Shown piece after piece: positions 20,433 through 30,915 of a DNA stretch of 64,000 bases (position 1 is its first letter; each line of letters opens with the position of its first letter). The notes under the pieces were generated by a model. That model worked only from the letters and a program-made list of their open reading frames with translations, searched no databases and was not told where the DNA came from. The DNA is from Alteromonas sp. C1M14 (GTDB lineage Bacteria > Pseudomonadota > Gammaproteobacteria > Enterobacterales > Alteromonadaceae), in the NCBI RefSeq assembly GCF_018860965.1, contig NZ_JAHKQF010000018.1, forward strand, positions 124,001-188,000, written 5' to 3'. Made by a program: the position numbers and the translations under genes.

Positions 20433-22250
20433 ATGCAACGTATTCTAATGGTGGGGAAACCCAACGCAGGTAAAACCTTATTGTTTAACCAGCTAACGGG
20501 GTTGCGCCAAAAAGTCGCGAATTACCCAGGCGTAACAGTAGAAGTTAAACATGGTCGCTGCCAGAACTATAACCTTGTGGATTTGCCCGGTACTTACACC
20601 TTAAACGGGTTAAGCCGAGACGAAGAAATTGCGGTTAAGGAAATCACCAATGCCATTGCCAAAGACGATACAGCTTTGGTGGTTTGCTTGCTGGATGCCA
20701 CACGGCTAGAGCGTAGTTTGGTGCTGGGGCTGCAAATTCAGCAGTTAGCAAAAGCCCACAACAAAGCCATGATTTTCGCGCTTAATTTTATTGATGAGGT
20801 ACGGCGTATTGGTGAGGATATCGACACCCAGCGCTTGTCTGACGCATTAGGCAGCCCGGTGTTTGCGTTATCGGCCCGTACCCTTGATGGTCTGCACGAA
20901 TTTAAACAAGCCATGTTATCGGCGGCGGCAGAACCAAGTAAAAACGTACCCAAAACAAGCTTAGATGCCAACGAAAAGGCGTCGCTACGAAGCCGTGAAC
21001 TGGCGACTTCTTATGGTATTGGTACCGACATTGTGCTCACCAATCAAAATAAGATCGACCGCTTCTTGTTAAATAGTGTGGTTGGATCGGTGTTTTTCCT
21101 CGCCATGATGTTTGTGCTGTTTCAAAGCGTGTTTACCTTGGCAACGCCTCTTATGGATGGGGTAGAAAACGGCATCGCCGAGCTAGCCACAGGCATCACG
21201 TCTCTATTACCTGCAGGCATTGTAAGTGACTTTCTAAACGACGCCATTTTTGGCGGGCTAGGGTCGTTTTTAGTGTTTGTACCGCAAATTATGGTACTGA
21301 CGTTTGTGATTGGCTTACTTGAAGACAGTGGCTATTTGGCGCGTGCCGCGCTGGTATGTCATCGCCCTCTTAGCTTTTTTGGGTTGTCTGGCCGTAGTTT
21401 TATTCCCTATTTGTCGGGGCATGCTTGTGCTATTCCTGCCATTATGGCGGCACGTACCATTGAATCGCCCCGTAAACGCTTGATCACCATGATGACCATT
21501 CCTTTGATGTCATGTTCGGCGCGCTTACCGGTATACGCCTTGCTGGTGGCGGTGTTAATTCCCCGAGAAGGCACGTTTTTAGGGGTATTTGATTTACAAG
21601 GCGCGGCGTTTTTTGGTTTATTCTTTTTTGGCATTGTAATGGCGCTGGTGGTGAGTCAATTGCTTACCCGCTTTTTGCCCGCCGATTTAGAAGAATCAGA
21701 CATGCCGTTTATTCTTGAGTTACCTACCTATCGTTTACCCCACTGGAAACCGTTATTTAACCGGGTGATTAACAGCGGCGTGCAGTTTATTCGTCGTGCT
21801 GCGCCGGTTATCTTTATGGTGTCGGTGGGCATTTGGGTGCTGGGCTACTTCCCCCTCGAAAGCAACCTGCAAAATAGCTGGTTAGGGCAAATTGGCCACT
21901 TTATCGAGCCGGTATTTGCGCCTATGGGGTTAGATTGGCGCTATGGCGTGGCCATCCTAATGTCGTTTTTGGCCCGTGAAGTATTTGTGGGCGCGCTGGG
22001 CACCTTGTTTGGCATGGACGACGCTGAAGATAACGTAGCCGGTTTGTCTGAACGTATTCAGGCTGATGGGCTTTCCGTAGCATCAGGGTTAGGGCTGGTA
22101 TTGTTTTACGTAGTGGCACTGCAATGTGTGGCTACCGTTGCCATGTTAAAAGGCGAAACGGGCAGTAAGAAACTGGCGTGGGGCTTGTACGCGGGCTACG
22201 GTATTTTAGCCTATAGCATTGCCGTATTGGTGAATCTTATCGGCTCTTGA
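20433..22250 (+). CDS. feoB: Ferrous iron transporter FeoB
   Basis: This is a 605-residue inner-membrane Fe(II) transporter. The N-terminal G domain has G1 (GKPNAGKT, residues 8-15), G3 (DLPGTY) and a helical GDI-like part to about residue 180. The membrane domain contains the two gate regions with conserved cysteines (S-G-H-A-C-A-I-P and P-L-M-S-C-S-A-R). It is clearly shorter than E. coli FeoB (773 aa), mainly in the linker and C-terminal region, which is a known short form. No feoC follows; a terminator does. Confidence 0.93.
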   Translation: MQRILMVGKPNAGKTLLFNQLTGLRQKVANYPGVTVEVKHGRCQNYNLVDLPGTYTLNGLSRDEEIAVKEITNAIAKDDTALVVCLLDATRLERSLVLGLQIQQLAKAHNKAMIFALNFIDEVRRIGEDIDTQRLSDALGSPVFALSARTLDGLHEFKQAMLSAAAEPSKNVPKTSLDANEKASLRSRELATSYGIGTDIVLTNQNKIDRFLLNSVVGSVFFLAMMFVLFQSVFTLATPLMDGVENGIAELATGITSLLPAGIVSDFLNDAIFGGLGSFLVFVPQIMVLTFVIGLLEDSGYLARAALVCHRPLSFFGLSGRSFIPYLSGHACAIPAIMAARTIESPRKRLITMMTIPLMSCSARLPVYALLVAVLIPREGTFLGVFDLQGAAFFGLFFFGIVMALVVSQLLTRFLPADLEESDMPFILELPTYRLPHWKPLFNRVINSGVQFIRRAAPVIFMVSVGIWVLGYFPLESNLQNSWLGQIGHFIEPVFAPMGLDWRYGVAILMSFLAREVFVGALGTLFGMDDAEDNVAGLSERIQADGLSVASGLGLVLFYVVALQCVATVAMLKGETGSKKLAWGLYAGYGILAYSIAVLVNLIGS

Positions 22251-22265
22251 TAACTTAGCACTGGC

Positions 22266-22300
22266 AAATAAAAAGCCCGCTTAGCTGCGGGCTTTTTTAA
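22266..22300. terminator. Bidirectional terminator between feoB and hemY
   Basis: AAAAAGCCCGC and GCGGGCTTTTTT form an 11-bp stem with a short TTAGCT loop. A- and T-runs on both sides serve both convergent transcripts. Confidence 0.88.
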
Positions 22301-22304
22301 TGGG

Positions 22305-23489
22305 TTAAGGCTGAGATTGGTGTTCTAAGGCGGCGCCCCGTTTATACAAAGATAAGGCCTGTGCATCGTTGTGACGGCGTTCGCTTATTTGCGCAAGGAT
22401 CATCAAGTCTTCTGGATTCTCGTGCAATTTCACCGCTTTAAGCAGCACTTTTTCGGCCAGGATATCGTCGCCAGCATTGTAGGCCACTTGCCCTAATGCC
22501 GAATACAACTGGGCGTTGGTATCGTCTTGCTTAATCCACTGTTCTAATGCGGCAATGGCTTTGGCCGGGTTTGGCATACTCAGCTGTGTCATTAATGGCA
22601 GTAATACGGGGTGTGGCCCTTTTTTCTGCCATTCTGTTAAGCGTAGCTCGGCTTCGTTATGCATGCCTTGTTCTAACAATTGCTGTGCATAGGCGGCTCG
22701 GTACGCATCGTCGTTACGTAACTTGCGGGGTAAGTCTTGCCAATGTTGTTGTAGGGCGTGGGCCCCTTGTTTACTCGCAATTTCTGCAAACTTACCTTTA
22801 GCTACCGTTTGCGCCCAGGTTACGTAATCGTCTTTTAACGGTTTACGCCATTGGGGAAGGGTTTCTTGTAATGCTTGCCATTGGCCTAGCTCGCCCATGG
22901 CTTGGGCTTTTACTCGAATTACCTGCGGGTGTCGGCTGGCTTTTTCGTCTAGCTGATTCAGTTTGTCTAGGGCGGCTTGTTGCTGGCCTTGCTGAATGTC
23001 TAATCGAGCTAGGGTTAATGTGGCCGCTACCTTGGCGTTGTCGTAATCGGCGGCTTTGTCTAATAGCCATCTAACGCGATCATGCTCGCCTAAGGTTTGG
23101 GCAACCTGCGCCGCGGCTAAAAAGTTTACCCCATCAAAATCGCCATCGTTGGTTTCTTGTAGGGCCTTTTTAGCACCTTGTAAATCGCCTTCAGCCATGG
23201 CATGTAAGCCGCGGTAGAATTTCCGTTCCCGCTTGCGACGGGCTCGCCCACCAAACCACGCATGAGAGCCTTTAAACAACCCTAACGTGCGGCCAATGAT
23301 GCGCAACACAATCCATAGCACTAAACAGGTAACAAACAAGGTAATGCACAAGCTGACCACCGACATTTCGATGTTCGTTGTGCCCATAGAAATTAATACA
23401 TAGCCTTTATCGCCTACCACTTGCGGGGCAATAAGCATGGCCGCCAGAATAACCAGAATTAAGATGATGGCATAAATCAGTCGCTTCAT
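22305..23489 (-). CDS. hemY: HemY, TPR protein of haem biosynthesis cluster
   Basis: This 394-residue inner-membrane protein has two N-terminal membrane segments (about 3-23 and 40-63), followed by the HemY_N region (W-F-G-G-R-A-R-R-K-R) and a cytosolic array of TPR-like helices ending near 390. It is the proteobacterial HemY of the hemCDXY operon, not the Gram-positive protoporphyrinogen oxidase of the same name. The precise role in tetrapyrrole synthesis is unsettled; a scaffold role is usually suggested. Its start overlaps the hemX stop by 4 nt. Confidence 0.9.
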   Translation of the reverse strand: MKRLIYAIILILVILAAMLIAPQVVGDKGYVLISMGTTNIEMSVVSLCITLFVTCLVLWIVLRIIGRTLGLFKGSHAWFGGRARRKRERKFYRGLHAMAEGDLQGAKKALQETNDGDFDGVNFLAAAQVAQTLGEHDRVRWLLDKAADYDNAKVAATLTLARLDIQQGQQQAALDKLNQLDEKASRHPQVIRVKAQAMGELGQWQALQETLPQWRKPLKDDYVTWAQTVAKGKFAEIASKQGAHALQQHWQDLPRKLRNDDAYRAAYAQQLLEQGMHNEAELRLTEWQKKGPHPVLLPLMTQLSMPNPAKAIAALEQWIKQDDTNAQLYSALGQVAYNAGDDILAEKVLLKAVKLHENPEDLMILAQISERRHNDAQALSLYKRGAALEHQSQP

Positions 23490-24679
23490 AGTACCTCCGC
23501 ACTATTACCGTAGGCACCATTGATCCGCTGTTCCATCAAACGTTGAAGGGGCGCTGTGGCGCGAAGGGATTCAGGCAATGATTCTTGAATATTGGTGTTG
23601 GTAAGTGAGGTAAGGGTAGACAACGCGCCTTGTACGCCGGGCGACTGAGTATCAAATTTATCGTTAAGTAACCCAATGGCGTTTTGTAACGAGCTATTAA
23701 ATAAGTCGTTTTGGGCGGCAATGGCGGCAGACTGTGCCTGCATGATCTGTAGTTTAAGCTGTTCTTTGTACAACCATTGTTGTTCGGCGCTCATCATGGG
23801 CGCTACCGGGGCATCGTCATGACTAACGGAAATAAAATCATCCACAATGTCGTGCCATACCTTGGCCAAATTGCTCTGCCAGTCGTCGATAGATTCCGAC
23901 AAGCCTTCATTTTCTGCGGCGTCACCTGGGCGACTAAAAGTATGTAAGGGCAAATCATCGGCTTTGGAAAGCAAGCCAGATAACGATAACGCCAGTTGTG
24001 TTCTGTCTACCGTGTTGACCTGACGCAACGATTGAATGTCTTCGGCAATGTACCCACGAATAGGGATCACCGAGGGATCAGACAGTTCCTGCAAACGCTC
24101 GTCGGCATTGCGTAGCAACAAAATGGCGGTGTTAATGTCTTTTTCTAGCCAAATTTTTCGGCCCGCCATTCGTACCAAATAATCGGCTTCTGCTAACAGC
24201 CAATCTGAAGGGCGACGGCCTTCCATGTCGTTTAGCTGCGATATAAGTTGTTCGGTTTGCACTTCCATGGTGTCAGTTTTTTGCATTAGCGCATTTACCG
24301 ATGCGGCTAATTCTTGTTTGCTATTTTCCAGTGCCACCAGTTGCTGTTGCAACGTGCCGTTTTCATCATTCAGGGCTTCTAGTGCACTTTGCTGCAATTG
24401 TTGCTGGCTAATAAGCAGTTGGTTGCTGTTGTCTTTGTCCCAGATATACCAGTAAGCGGCTGCACCTAAGGCCAACACCAGTAATAAGGTAATAATTAGC
24501 ACCACCCACAAGGCGGCCTGGGATTTGGCTTTTTGCGGTTTTTCTGCTGCCGGCTTTTTCGCTTTGGGTTTGGGTTTCGGTTTCACCTCTGCTGACGTTG
24601 ACGACGGCGCAGGCCCGCGCGTGTCCTCTTCCGGTAATACTAACTGGTAATCCGGTTTGCTCTTATCTTTGTCAGCCAT
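23486..24679 (-). CDS. hemX: HemX family membrane protein
   Basis: This is a 397-residue protein: a cytosolic tail rich in Lys, Pro and Ala (about 30-53), one membrane helix (about 55-78), then a periplasmic coiled-coil region (about 85-150) and a helical domain. It matches the HemX family often labelled as uroporphyrinogen-III C-methyltransferase, but no SAM-binding motifs of a true CysG/CobA-type methyltransferase are seen, so that label would be misleading. It lies between hemD (3 nt) and hemY (4-nt overlap). Confidence 0.88.
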   Translation of the reverse strand: MADKDKSKPDYQLVLPEEDTRGPAPSSTSAEVKPKPKPKAKKPAAEKPQKAKSQAALWVVLIITLLLVLALGAAAYWYIWDKDNSNQLLISQQQLQQSALEALNDENGTLQQQLVALENSKQELAASVNALMQKTDTMEVQTEQLISQLNDMEGRRPSDWLLAEADYLVRMAGRKIWLEKDINTAILLLRNADERLQELSDPSVIPIRGYIAEDIQSLRQVNTVDRTQLALSLSGLLSKADDLPLHTFSRPGDAAENEGLSESIDDWQSNLAKVWHDIVDDFISVSHDDAPVAPMMSAEQQWLYKEQLKLQIMQAQSAAIAAQNDLFNSSLQNAIGLLNDKFDTQSPGVQGALSTLTSLTNTNIQESLPESLRATAPLQRLMEQRINGAYGNSAEVL

Positions 24680-24682
24680 GTT

Positions 24683-25393
24683 TTACTCCCAATTGTCCTT
24701 TATCCACGCACTTAGTGCGTTGTCACTGGCGTCATTACAAACAGCCACCCTGTGTACGCCTGAAGCTTTTAAACGTTCTGCAATACGTTCACTTACCGTT
24801 AACCACGGGCGTTCACATAAACTGTGGCTATCGTATAGTTCAAACAGTTGTTCAGCCATTTCGCCACTGGTGGCTACTATGCCCTTAATTGCATGCCACT
24901 GCCAATTATCAGTTTGTATAGGTCGCAGGTTTTTTTTCCGGTAGTAAAACAAATATTCTTCTACCTTAAACCCCCGTGTTAGCAGTGTATCTCGCAAAGT
25001 GGTTCGACCACCTTGCCCTTTAATAATAACTACTCGGCGAGAATTTGCACTATGTAGTTGCGACAGTGACAGTAATCCTTCCGAGTTTTGTTGCCTTGGC
25101 ACCGTTACAGTAAATCCGTTGCGACGCAATACCGATGCCGTTGATGTACCTACGGCCATCCAGATTGTATCGGATCCAAATTCCCCTTCATTATACAACT
25201 TAACCGCTGCAAATGTGCTGGTAACAATGGCAAGGTGCGGTGCCGACTTGGCAAATTGCGCCTTGCATTGATCTATCTGCGTTTGGTCGTAACAAATAGT
25301 AACCGGCGCTACCCCGGTTACCGCAATACCCGCCGCACGAAAGGCCGCTACACTGGTTGTCAGCTTTTGCTCGGGGCGGGTAAGTAAATACAT
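24683..25393 (-). CDS. hemD: Uroporphyrinogen-III synthase HemD
   Basis: This 236-residue protein has the loose signature of the HemD family: an N-terminal L-L-T-R-P-E-Q, a central A-V-G-T-S-T-A segment and a C-terminal I-V-A-T-S-G-E block. The enzyme closes hydroxymethylbilane to uroporphyrinogen III with inversion of ring D. HemD is poorly conserved in general, so the call leans on its place 1 nt after hemC and before hemX. Confidence 0.9.
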   Translation of the reverse strand: MYLLTRPEQKLTTSVAAFRAAGIAVTGVAPVTICYDQTQIDQCKAQFAKSAPHLAIVTSTFAAVKLYNEGEFGSDTIWMAVGTSTASVLRRNGFTVTVPRQQNSEGLLSLSQLHSANSRRVVIIKGQGGRTTLRDTLLTRGFKVEEYLFYYRKKNLRPIQTDNWQWHAIKGIVATSGEMAEQLFELYDSHSLCERPWLTVSERIAERLKASGVHRVAVCNDASDNALSAWIKDNWE

Positions 25394-25394
25394 A

Positions 25395-26330
25395 TTACGA
25401 ATGTAACGCTTTTAAGATCTCGCCTGCTCCTTGGGCCAGTAGGGCATCAGCCACTTCCACGCCCAAACTTACCGCACGAGAACGATCGCCGGTGGCCGAA
25501 GCGTACAACAAGGTTTGCCCATCCACACTGCCTACCATACCCGTTAGGGTAAGGACGTTGTCGGTAAGTGTAGCAAAACTGCCAATGGGCACCTGACATC
25601 CTCCTTCTAAGCGAGCATTCATTGCCCGCTCTGCCGTTACGCGATCGGCAGTATCGACGTGATTTAAAGCTGAAAGCAGGGCGATTAGATCGGGATCATC
25701 ATTGCGACACTCGATGCCCACTGCGCCTTGTCCTACCGCCGGTAACGACGTTTCTGGCGGTAGCGGCTGGGAAATGCGATCTTCCATTCCTAAACGAATT
25801 AATCCTGCCGAGGCCAAAATAATGGCGTCGTACTCGCCCTTATCTAGTTTGGCGAGTCGCGTATTTACGTTACCCCGTAAGTCTTTTATTTGTAGGTCGG
25901 GGCGATACTTACGTATTTGGCACTGCCTACGTAAGCTGGATGTTCCCACTACGGCGCCAAGGGGAAGATCTTCTAATTGACCGTAGGTATTTGACACAAA
26001 CGCATCAAAGGGGTTTTCCCGTGGGCAAATGGCGTGTAAGCCAAAACCGTCAGGAAAATCTACCGGTACGTCTTTCATACTGTGTACGGCAATGTCTGCC
26101 CGGCCTTCTACCATGGCAATTTCTAATTCTTTAATAAACAGCCCTTTGCCACCAATTTTAGCCAGCGGCGTATCAAGAATTTTATCGCCCTGAGTGCTCA
26201 TGGGAAGCAGTTCCACGGTTAGCTCTGGGTGGGCTTTTTCAAGCTGTGCTTTGACGTATTCGGCTTGCCAAAGGGCAAGGGCACTTTTGCGGGTGGCAAT
26301 ACGTATTATGCGAGATGGGCTCTGGCTCAT
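25395..26330 (-). CDS. hemC: Porphobilinogen deaminase (hydroxymethylbilane synthase) HemC
   Basis: This 311-residue enzyme polymerises four porphobilinogens. It has the N-terminal [12 protein letters not shown], the G-T-S-S-L-R-R-Q substrate-binding segment, and the dipyrromethane cofactor cysteine near residue 243 in L-E-G-G-C-Q-V-P. The ATG at 26330 is preferred to an upstream GTG: it overlaps the esterase stop as ATGA and has AGGAG 6 nt upstream. It is the first haem gene of hemCDXY and is probably read through from the esterase. Confidence 0.95.
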   Translation of the reverse strand: MSQSPSRIIRIATRKSALALWQAEYVKAQLEKAHPELTVELLPMSTQGDKILDTPLAKIGGKGLFIKELEIAMVEGRADIAVHSMKDVPVDFPDGFGLHAICPRENPFDAFVSNTYGQLEDLPLGAVVGTSSLRRQCQIRKYRPDLQIKDLRGNVNTRLAKLDKGEYDAIILASAGLIRLGMEDRISQPLPPETSLPAVGQGAVGIECRNDDPDLIALLSALNHVDTADRVTAERAMNARLEGGCQVPIGSFATLTDNVLTLTGMVGSVDGQTLLYASATGDRSRAVSLGVEVADALLAQGAGEILKALHS

Positions 26331-26995
26331 AAACACTCCTGTAGCCAGCGGCTAATGGCATTTATTTCATCCATACACACGTTGTGCTGCATGGGGTAGG
26401 TGGTCCATTGTGGGTTAAAGCCTGCCGCTTTTAACGCGTCGTAGGCCATATTGCCTAAAGCCACAGGTACCACATTGTCTTGCACGCCGTGAGCCATAAA
26501 AATAGGGCTCGACTTATTAATATCGCTAGCTTCGTCTTGCAGTTTGGCCGGTTCGCTCATGTAGGTCGATAACGCCATAATGCCCGCCAGTTTGTGCGGA
26601 AAGCGAGTGCCTAATTGTAACGCGATAACACCGCCTTGAGAGAAGCCAGCTACCACCATTTTGTCATAGGCAAAACCCTCTTCGTGCAGTTGTGCCATTA
26701 ACGCCGTAACTTGTTGTGCACTTTCAAGCACCCCTTCGGCATCGGCCCGCTGGTTAAAATCCATCGATTTAATATCGTACCAAGCACGCATACGCATACC
26801 GTTGTTGATAGTCACGGGCCGTTCTGGCGCATGGGGAAAGATAAAGCGCACAGGTAGTGAGGCTGGCAATTTCAATTCAGGCACAATGGGGGCAAAACCG
26901 TGACCGGAGTCGCCTAAACCATGCATCCAAATAACGCAGGCTTTTGGGTTTTCCCCAGTGTTTTTCTCAACATAAGGTAAGAGGGCTTCTGTCAT
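26327..26995 (-). CDS. Alpha/beta-hydrolase carboxylesterase (phospholipase/carboxylesterase family)
   Basis: This 222-residue cytosolic serine hydrolase carries the nucleophile elbow G-F-S-Q-G-G with S119, and the triad can be completed by D173 (G-V-Q-D-N) and H204 (M-Q-H-N). The N-terminal H-G-L-G-D-S-G-H loop forms the oxyanion region. It fits the carboxylesterase/acyl-protein-thioesterase-like family. The natural substrate is unknown. It is translationally coupled to hemC by an ATGA overlap, which is an unusual partner for the haem operon and may simply share the promoter. It diverges from gmk. Confidence 0.88.
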   Translation of the reverse strand: MTEALLPYVEKNTGENPKACVIWMHGLGDSGHGFAPIVPELKLPASLPVRFIFPHAPERPVTINNGMRMRAWYDIKSMDFNQRADAEGVLESAQQVTALMAQLHEEGFAYDKMVVAGFSQGGVIALQLGTRFPHKLAGIMALSTYMSEPAKLQDEASDINKSSPIFMAHGVQDNVVPVALGNMAYDALKAAGFNPQWTTYPMQHNVCMDEINAISRWLQECL

Positions 26996-27082
26996 AATGT
27001 CGCTTCTGTGATCATAGAGTAATAAAGGTTGCGCATTTCACAATTACGCAAAGATACCGGCTATGCTACCATTGCCGTCTGA

Positions 27083-27751
<669 letters not shown>

Positions 27752-27879
27752 CAATGGGCTTGGGTAATACCAAGCTATTGGTGTAAAAGCGAACAAAATA
27801 CTATAACTATAACGGCTTGTGTTATATACTACGCGGCCATTTTCAAATATTCGTTTTAGTTCATTTTCGGAGTAAAGAC

Positions 27880-28152
27880 ATGGCTCGCGTAACAGTAGAA
27901 GACGCCGTAGATAAAGTTGGTAACCGCTTTGACCTGGTTTTGGTTGCAGCACGTCGTGCGCGCCAACTAGCAACCGAAGGTAAAGACCCTCAGGTTGATG
28001 TACAAAATGACAAGCCTACCGTTACCGCTTTGCGTGAAATTGAGCAAGGTCTGGTTAATGCAGATACCCTTGAGCAGGACGATATGCGTGATCAGGAAAG
28101 ACAAGACAGTGCCGATTTCTCGTCAGTAGCGAATATCTTGTCTGATCAATAA
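27880..28152 (+). CDS. rpoZ: RNA polymerase omega subunit
   Basis: This 90-residue protein begins [10 protein letters not shown] and contains [15 protein letters not shown], the hallmark of RpoZ. It stabilises the beta' subunit and contributes to the ppGpp-binding site of RNA polymerase, which fits its neighbour spoT. The ATG at 27880 is preceded by CGGAGT. A TATACT-like -10 sits near 27825-27830, so the gene may have its own promoter. Confidence 0.95.
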   Translation: MARVTVEDAVDKVGNRFDLVLVAARRARQLATEGKDPQVDVQNDKPTVTALREIEQGLVNADTLEQDDMRDQERQDSADFSSVANILSDQ

Positions 28153-28187
28153 GTACCAAAACACCGGTATTTAGCAATATTCTTAAG

Positions 28188-28222
28188 CGCCAGTGAACTT
28201 TAATCGAGTTCACTGGCGTTTT
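28188..28222 (+). terminator. Strong stem-loop/terminator between rpoZ and spoT
   Basis: CGCCAGTGAACT pairs perfectly with AGTTCACTGGCG across a 7-nt loop and is followed by TTTT. The short U-run suggests partial termination after rpoZ with some read-through into spoT. Confidence 0.7.
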
Positions 28223-28293
28223 GCCATTGGCAATTGGCTCATTTCTCATTATTCTGTTGGTACAGGCAAAAATCGCAGGAAAGTAGTACGCAC

Positions 28294-30402
28294 GTGTATT
28301 TATTTGAGGGGTTAAAGCAAAAAATATCCGAATATCTGTCGGCTGACCGTGTTCAGTTGGTGCAGGACAGCTTTGTTTTAGCTCATGAAGCCCACGATGG
28401 GCAAATGCGTTCTAGCGGCGACCCATACATTACCCATCCCGTGGCGGTTGCCGGCATTCTTGCCGATATGCACATGGATCACGAAACACTCATGGCAGCC
28501 TTGCTGCACGATGTTATTGAAGATACCCACTACAGCCAAGAAGATTTAGCCGAAGCGTTTGGCGAAACCGTCGCCGAATTAGTGGAAGGGGTAAGCAAGC
28601 TCGATAAAATTGCCTTTAGCAGCAAGCAAGAAGCCCAAGCCGAAAATTTTCGTAAAATGATGATGGCCATGGTGCAGGATATTCGGGTTATTCTGATAAA
28701 ACTGGCCGACCGTACTCACAATATGCGTACCCTAGGTGCACTGCGGCCAGACAAGCGCCGTCGTATTGCCCGAGAAACCTTAGAAATTTATGCCCCTATT
28801 GCCCACCGTTTAGGTATTCACGATATAAAAAATGAGCTGGAAGATTTAGGTTTTCAAGCCATGCACCCCATGCGTCACCGAGCGTTGAAATCGGCGGTAA
28901 AACAAGCGCGGGGTAACCGTAAAGAAATTATCGAGAATATCCGCCAAGAACTGTCGTCACGGCTGGTGGGATATAAAATAGACGCCAATGTCGTCGGGCG
29001 AGAAAAACACCTGTATTCCATTTACCGCAAAATGAAAAACAAAGAACTGATGTTCAATGAGGTGATGGATATTTACGCGTTTCGTATTGTCGTAGACTCC
29101 TTAGACAATTGTTACCGTTCTTTAGGTGCCATGCACGGCTTATATAAACCTATCGAAACCCGCTTTAAAGACTACATTGCCATTCCCCGCACTAACGGCT
29201 ATCAGTCGCTTCATACCTCACTTGTTGGCCCCCATGGTATTCCTGTTGAAGTTCAAATTCGTACTTTGGCTATGGATCAAATGGCAGATAAAGGGGTGGC
29301 TGCGCACTGGCTATACAAAGAGCCAGGAGACAGCGACAACACCGCACAGTTGCGGGCAAGAAAGTGGATGCAATCGTTGCTGGAATTACAGCAAAGCGCC
29401 AGTTCTAGTTTTGAATTTATTGAATCGGTGAAAACCGATTTATTCCCCGAAGAAATTTACGTTTTTGCGCCCGATGGACGCATTGTCGAGCTGCCGGTAG
29501 GAGCCACCGCAGTAGATTTTGCCTACGCGGTACACTCGGATGTGGGTAATACTTGCGTTGGGGTAAGAGTAGAGCGAAGAAACTACAGCCTCAGCAAGCC
29601 ATTAGAAAACGGCCAAACCGTAGAAATTATAACCTCACCGAAGGCGAAGCCTAATGCGAATTGGCTGAACTTTGTTGTGAGCGCCCGCGCCCGAACGCGT
29701 ATTCGTCAGTATTTGCGCAAACAGCATTCCCAAGAAGCAGTAAACATGGGCAACCGATTACTGCGTCATGCCCTTGGCTCGGTAAAACTGGAAGATATTT
29801 CCCAACAAGATATCGACCGTGTGGTGGTAGAAACCAAACATCGCACCTTTGATGAGTTGCTTACCGCCATTGGTTTGGGCAACGAACTTAGCGCCATTGT
29901 GGCCAGACGGCTTCTCGGCGAATCGGCAGAGTTACCGGAGAAACGCGGTAATGTTGCTATTCGTGGCACCGAAGGCTTGCTGGTTAATTACGCCCGCTGT
30001 TGTCATCCTATTCCCGATGATGAAATTGTGGCGGTGCTTAGTCCAGGCCGAGGCATGACCATTCACCAAACCGGATGTAACAACATTCGTAAACTCACTC
30101 GGGAAGAGCCTCAACGAGTGCTACCTATGCAATGGGACGAAACGCCCCAAGGCGAATTTAAAGCCTCGCTGCGTATTGAACTCTACAATCACCAAGGTAC
30201 ACTAGCCAATCTAACCAATATGATTGCCAGTTGTGACTCGAATATTATTGGTCTTCAAACCGAAGAAAAAGAAAGCAACATCTACTTTATCGATATTGAA
30301 CTGACTACCCACAACCGCGTGCACTTGGCTCGGGTGATGAAGAAAATCAGAACGATGTCAGAAGTGCAGCGCGTATCGCGTCACAGTCAGTCACGACACT
30401 AA
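28294..30402 (+). CDS. spoT: Bifunctional (p)ppGpp synthetase/hydrolase SpoT
   Basis: The protein is 702 residues, the same length as E. coli SpoT, if started at the GTG at 28294 (V-Y-L-F-E-G-L), which is preceded by AGGAAAG. Order of domains: HD hydrolase with H48 and H72-D73 (L-L-H-D-V-I-E-D), ppGpp synthetase (about 230-370, with N-G-Y-Q-S-L-H-T and E-V-Q-I-R-T), TGS (about 385-445), a conserved-cysteine region (R-C-C-H-P) and a C-terminal ACT domain. It sets (p)ppGpp levels in response to carbon, fatty acid or iron stress. ridA and recG follow in the conserved order. Confidence 0.96.
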   Translation: MYLFEGLKQKISEYLSADRVQLVQDSFVLAHEAHDGQMRSSGDPYITHPVAVAGILADMHMDHETLMAALLHDVIEDTHYSQEDLAEAFGETVAELVEGVSKLDKIAFSSKQEAQAENFRKMMMAMVQDIRVILIKLADRTHNMRTLGALRPDKRRRIARETLEIYAPIAHRLGIHDIKNELEDLGFQAMHPMRHRALKSAVKQARGNRKEIIENIRQELSSRLVGYKIDANVVGREKHLYSIYRKMKNKELMFNEVMDIYAFRIVVDSLDNCYRSLGAMHGLYKPIETRFKDYIAIPRTNGYQSLHTSLVGPHGIPVEVQIRTLAMDQMADKGVAAHWLYKEPGDSDNTAQLRARKWMQSLLELQQSASSSFEFIESVKTDLFPEEIYVFAPDGRIVELPVGATAVDFAYAVHSDVGNTCVGVRVERRNYSLSKPLENGQTVEIITSPKAKPNANWLNFVVSARARTRIRQYLRKQHSQEAVNMGNRLLRHALGSVKLEDISQQDIDRVVVETKHRTFDELLTAIGLGNELSAIVARRLLGESAELPEKRGNVAIRGTEGLLVNYARCCHPIPDDEIVAVLSPGRGMTIHQTGCNNIRKLTREEPQRVLPMQWDETPQGEFKASLRIELYNHQGTLANLTNMIASCDSNIIGLQTEEKESNIYFIDIELTTHNRVHLARVMKKIRTMSEVQRVSRHSQSRH

Positions 30403-30421
30403 ATTACTCACAGGATCTAAC

Positions 30422-30808
30422 ATGGCTAAATCTATTATCCAAACCGATAATGCGCCTCAGGCGATCGGTACATACAGTCAGGCGGTAAAAGCGGGCACTA
30501 CCGTTTATCTTTCTGGGCAAATTCCCCTTAACCCGCAAACCATGGAAATGGTGTCTGAGGACTTTGCTGAACAGGCCACTCAAGTATTTGAAAACGTAAA
30601 AGCCGTTTGTGAAGCCGCGGGTGGCACCATGAACGACTTGGTTAAAGTGAATATCTTCTTATTGGATTTATCGCACTTTGCTACGGTTAACGAAATTATG
30701 TCTAAGTACTTTTCTAAGCCGTATCCTGCCCGTGCAGCCATCGGTGTTGCCGCCCTGCCTAAAGGGTCGCAAATTGAAATTGACGGCGTAATGGAATTAC
30801 CCGAGTAA
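30422..30808 (+). CDS. ridA: RidA family enamine/imine deaminase
   Basis: This 128-residue protein has the YjgF/YER057c/UK114 signature: [12 protein letters not shown] at the N-terminus and the catalytic-type arginine in Y-P-A-R-A-A-I-G-V near residue 105. It removes reactive 2-aminoacrylate and related enamines produced by PLP enzymes. It follows spoT by 19 nt with a CACAGGA ribosome-binding site and precedes recG. Confidence 0.93.
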   Translation: MAKSIIQTDNAPQAIGTYSQAVKAGTTVYLSGQIPLNPQTMEMVSEDFAEQATQVFENVKAVCEAAGGTMNDLVKVNIFLLDLSHFATVNEIMSKYFSKPYPARAAIGVAALPKGSQIEIDGVMELPE

Positions 30809-30819
30809 GTCTTTAATGT

Positions 30820-30847
30820 TGGCGGTATAGCATATCCTGTACCGCCA
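30820..30847. other. Hairpin between ridA and recG
   Basis: TGGCGGTA and TACCGCCA form a perfect 8-bp stem with a 12-nt loop. No U-run follows, so it is more likely an RNA processing or stability element than a terminator. Confidence 0.5.
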
Positions 30848-30915
30848 GCCTCTCGCCAAGCGCCGACGAATACCTTACACTGCGCTTATGCCCTCTTAAG
30901 AATGTCTTAATTATC

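Noticed and set aside
23486-24679. HemX as a uroporphyrinogen-III C-methyltransferase
   Set aside because: No SAM-binding motifs of CysG/CobA type; the protein is a single-helix membrane protein with a coiled coil.
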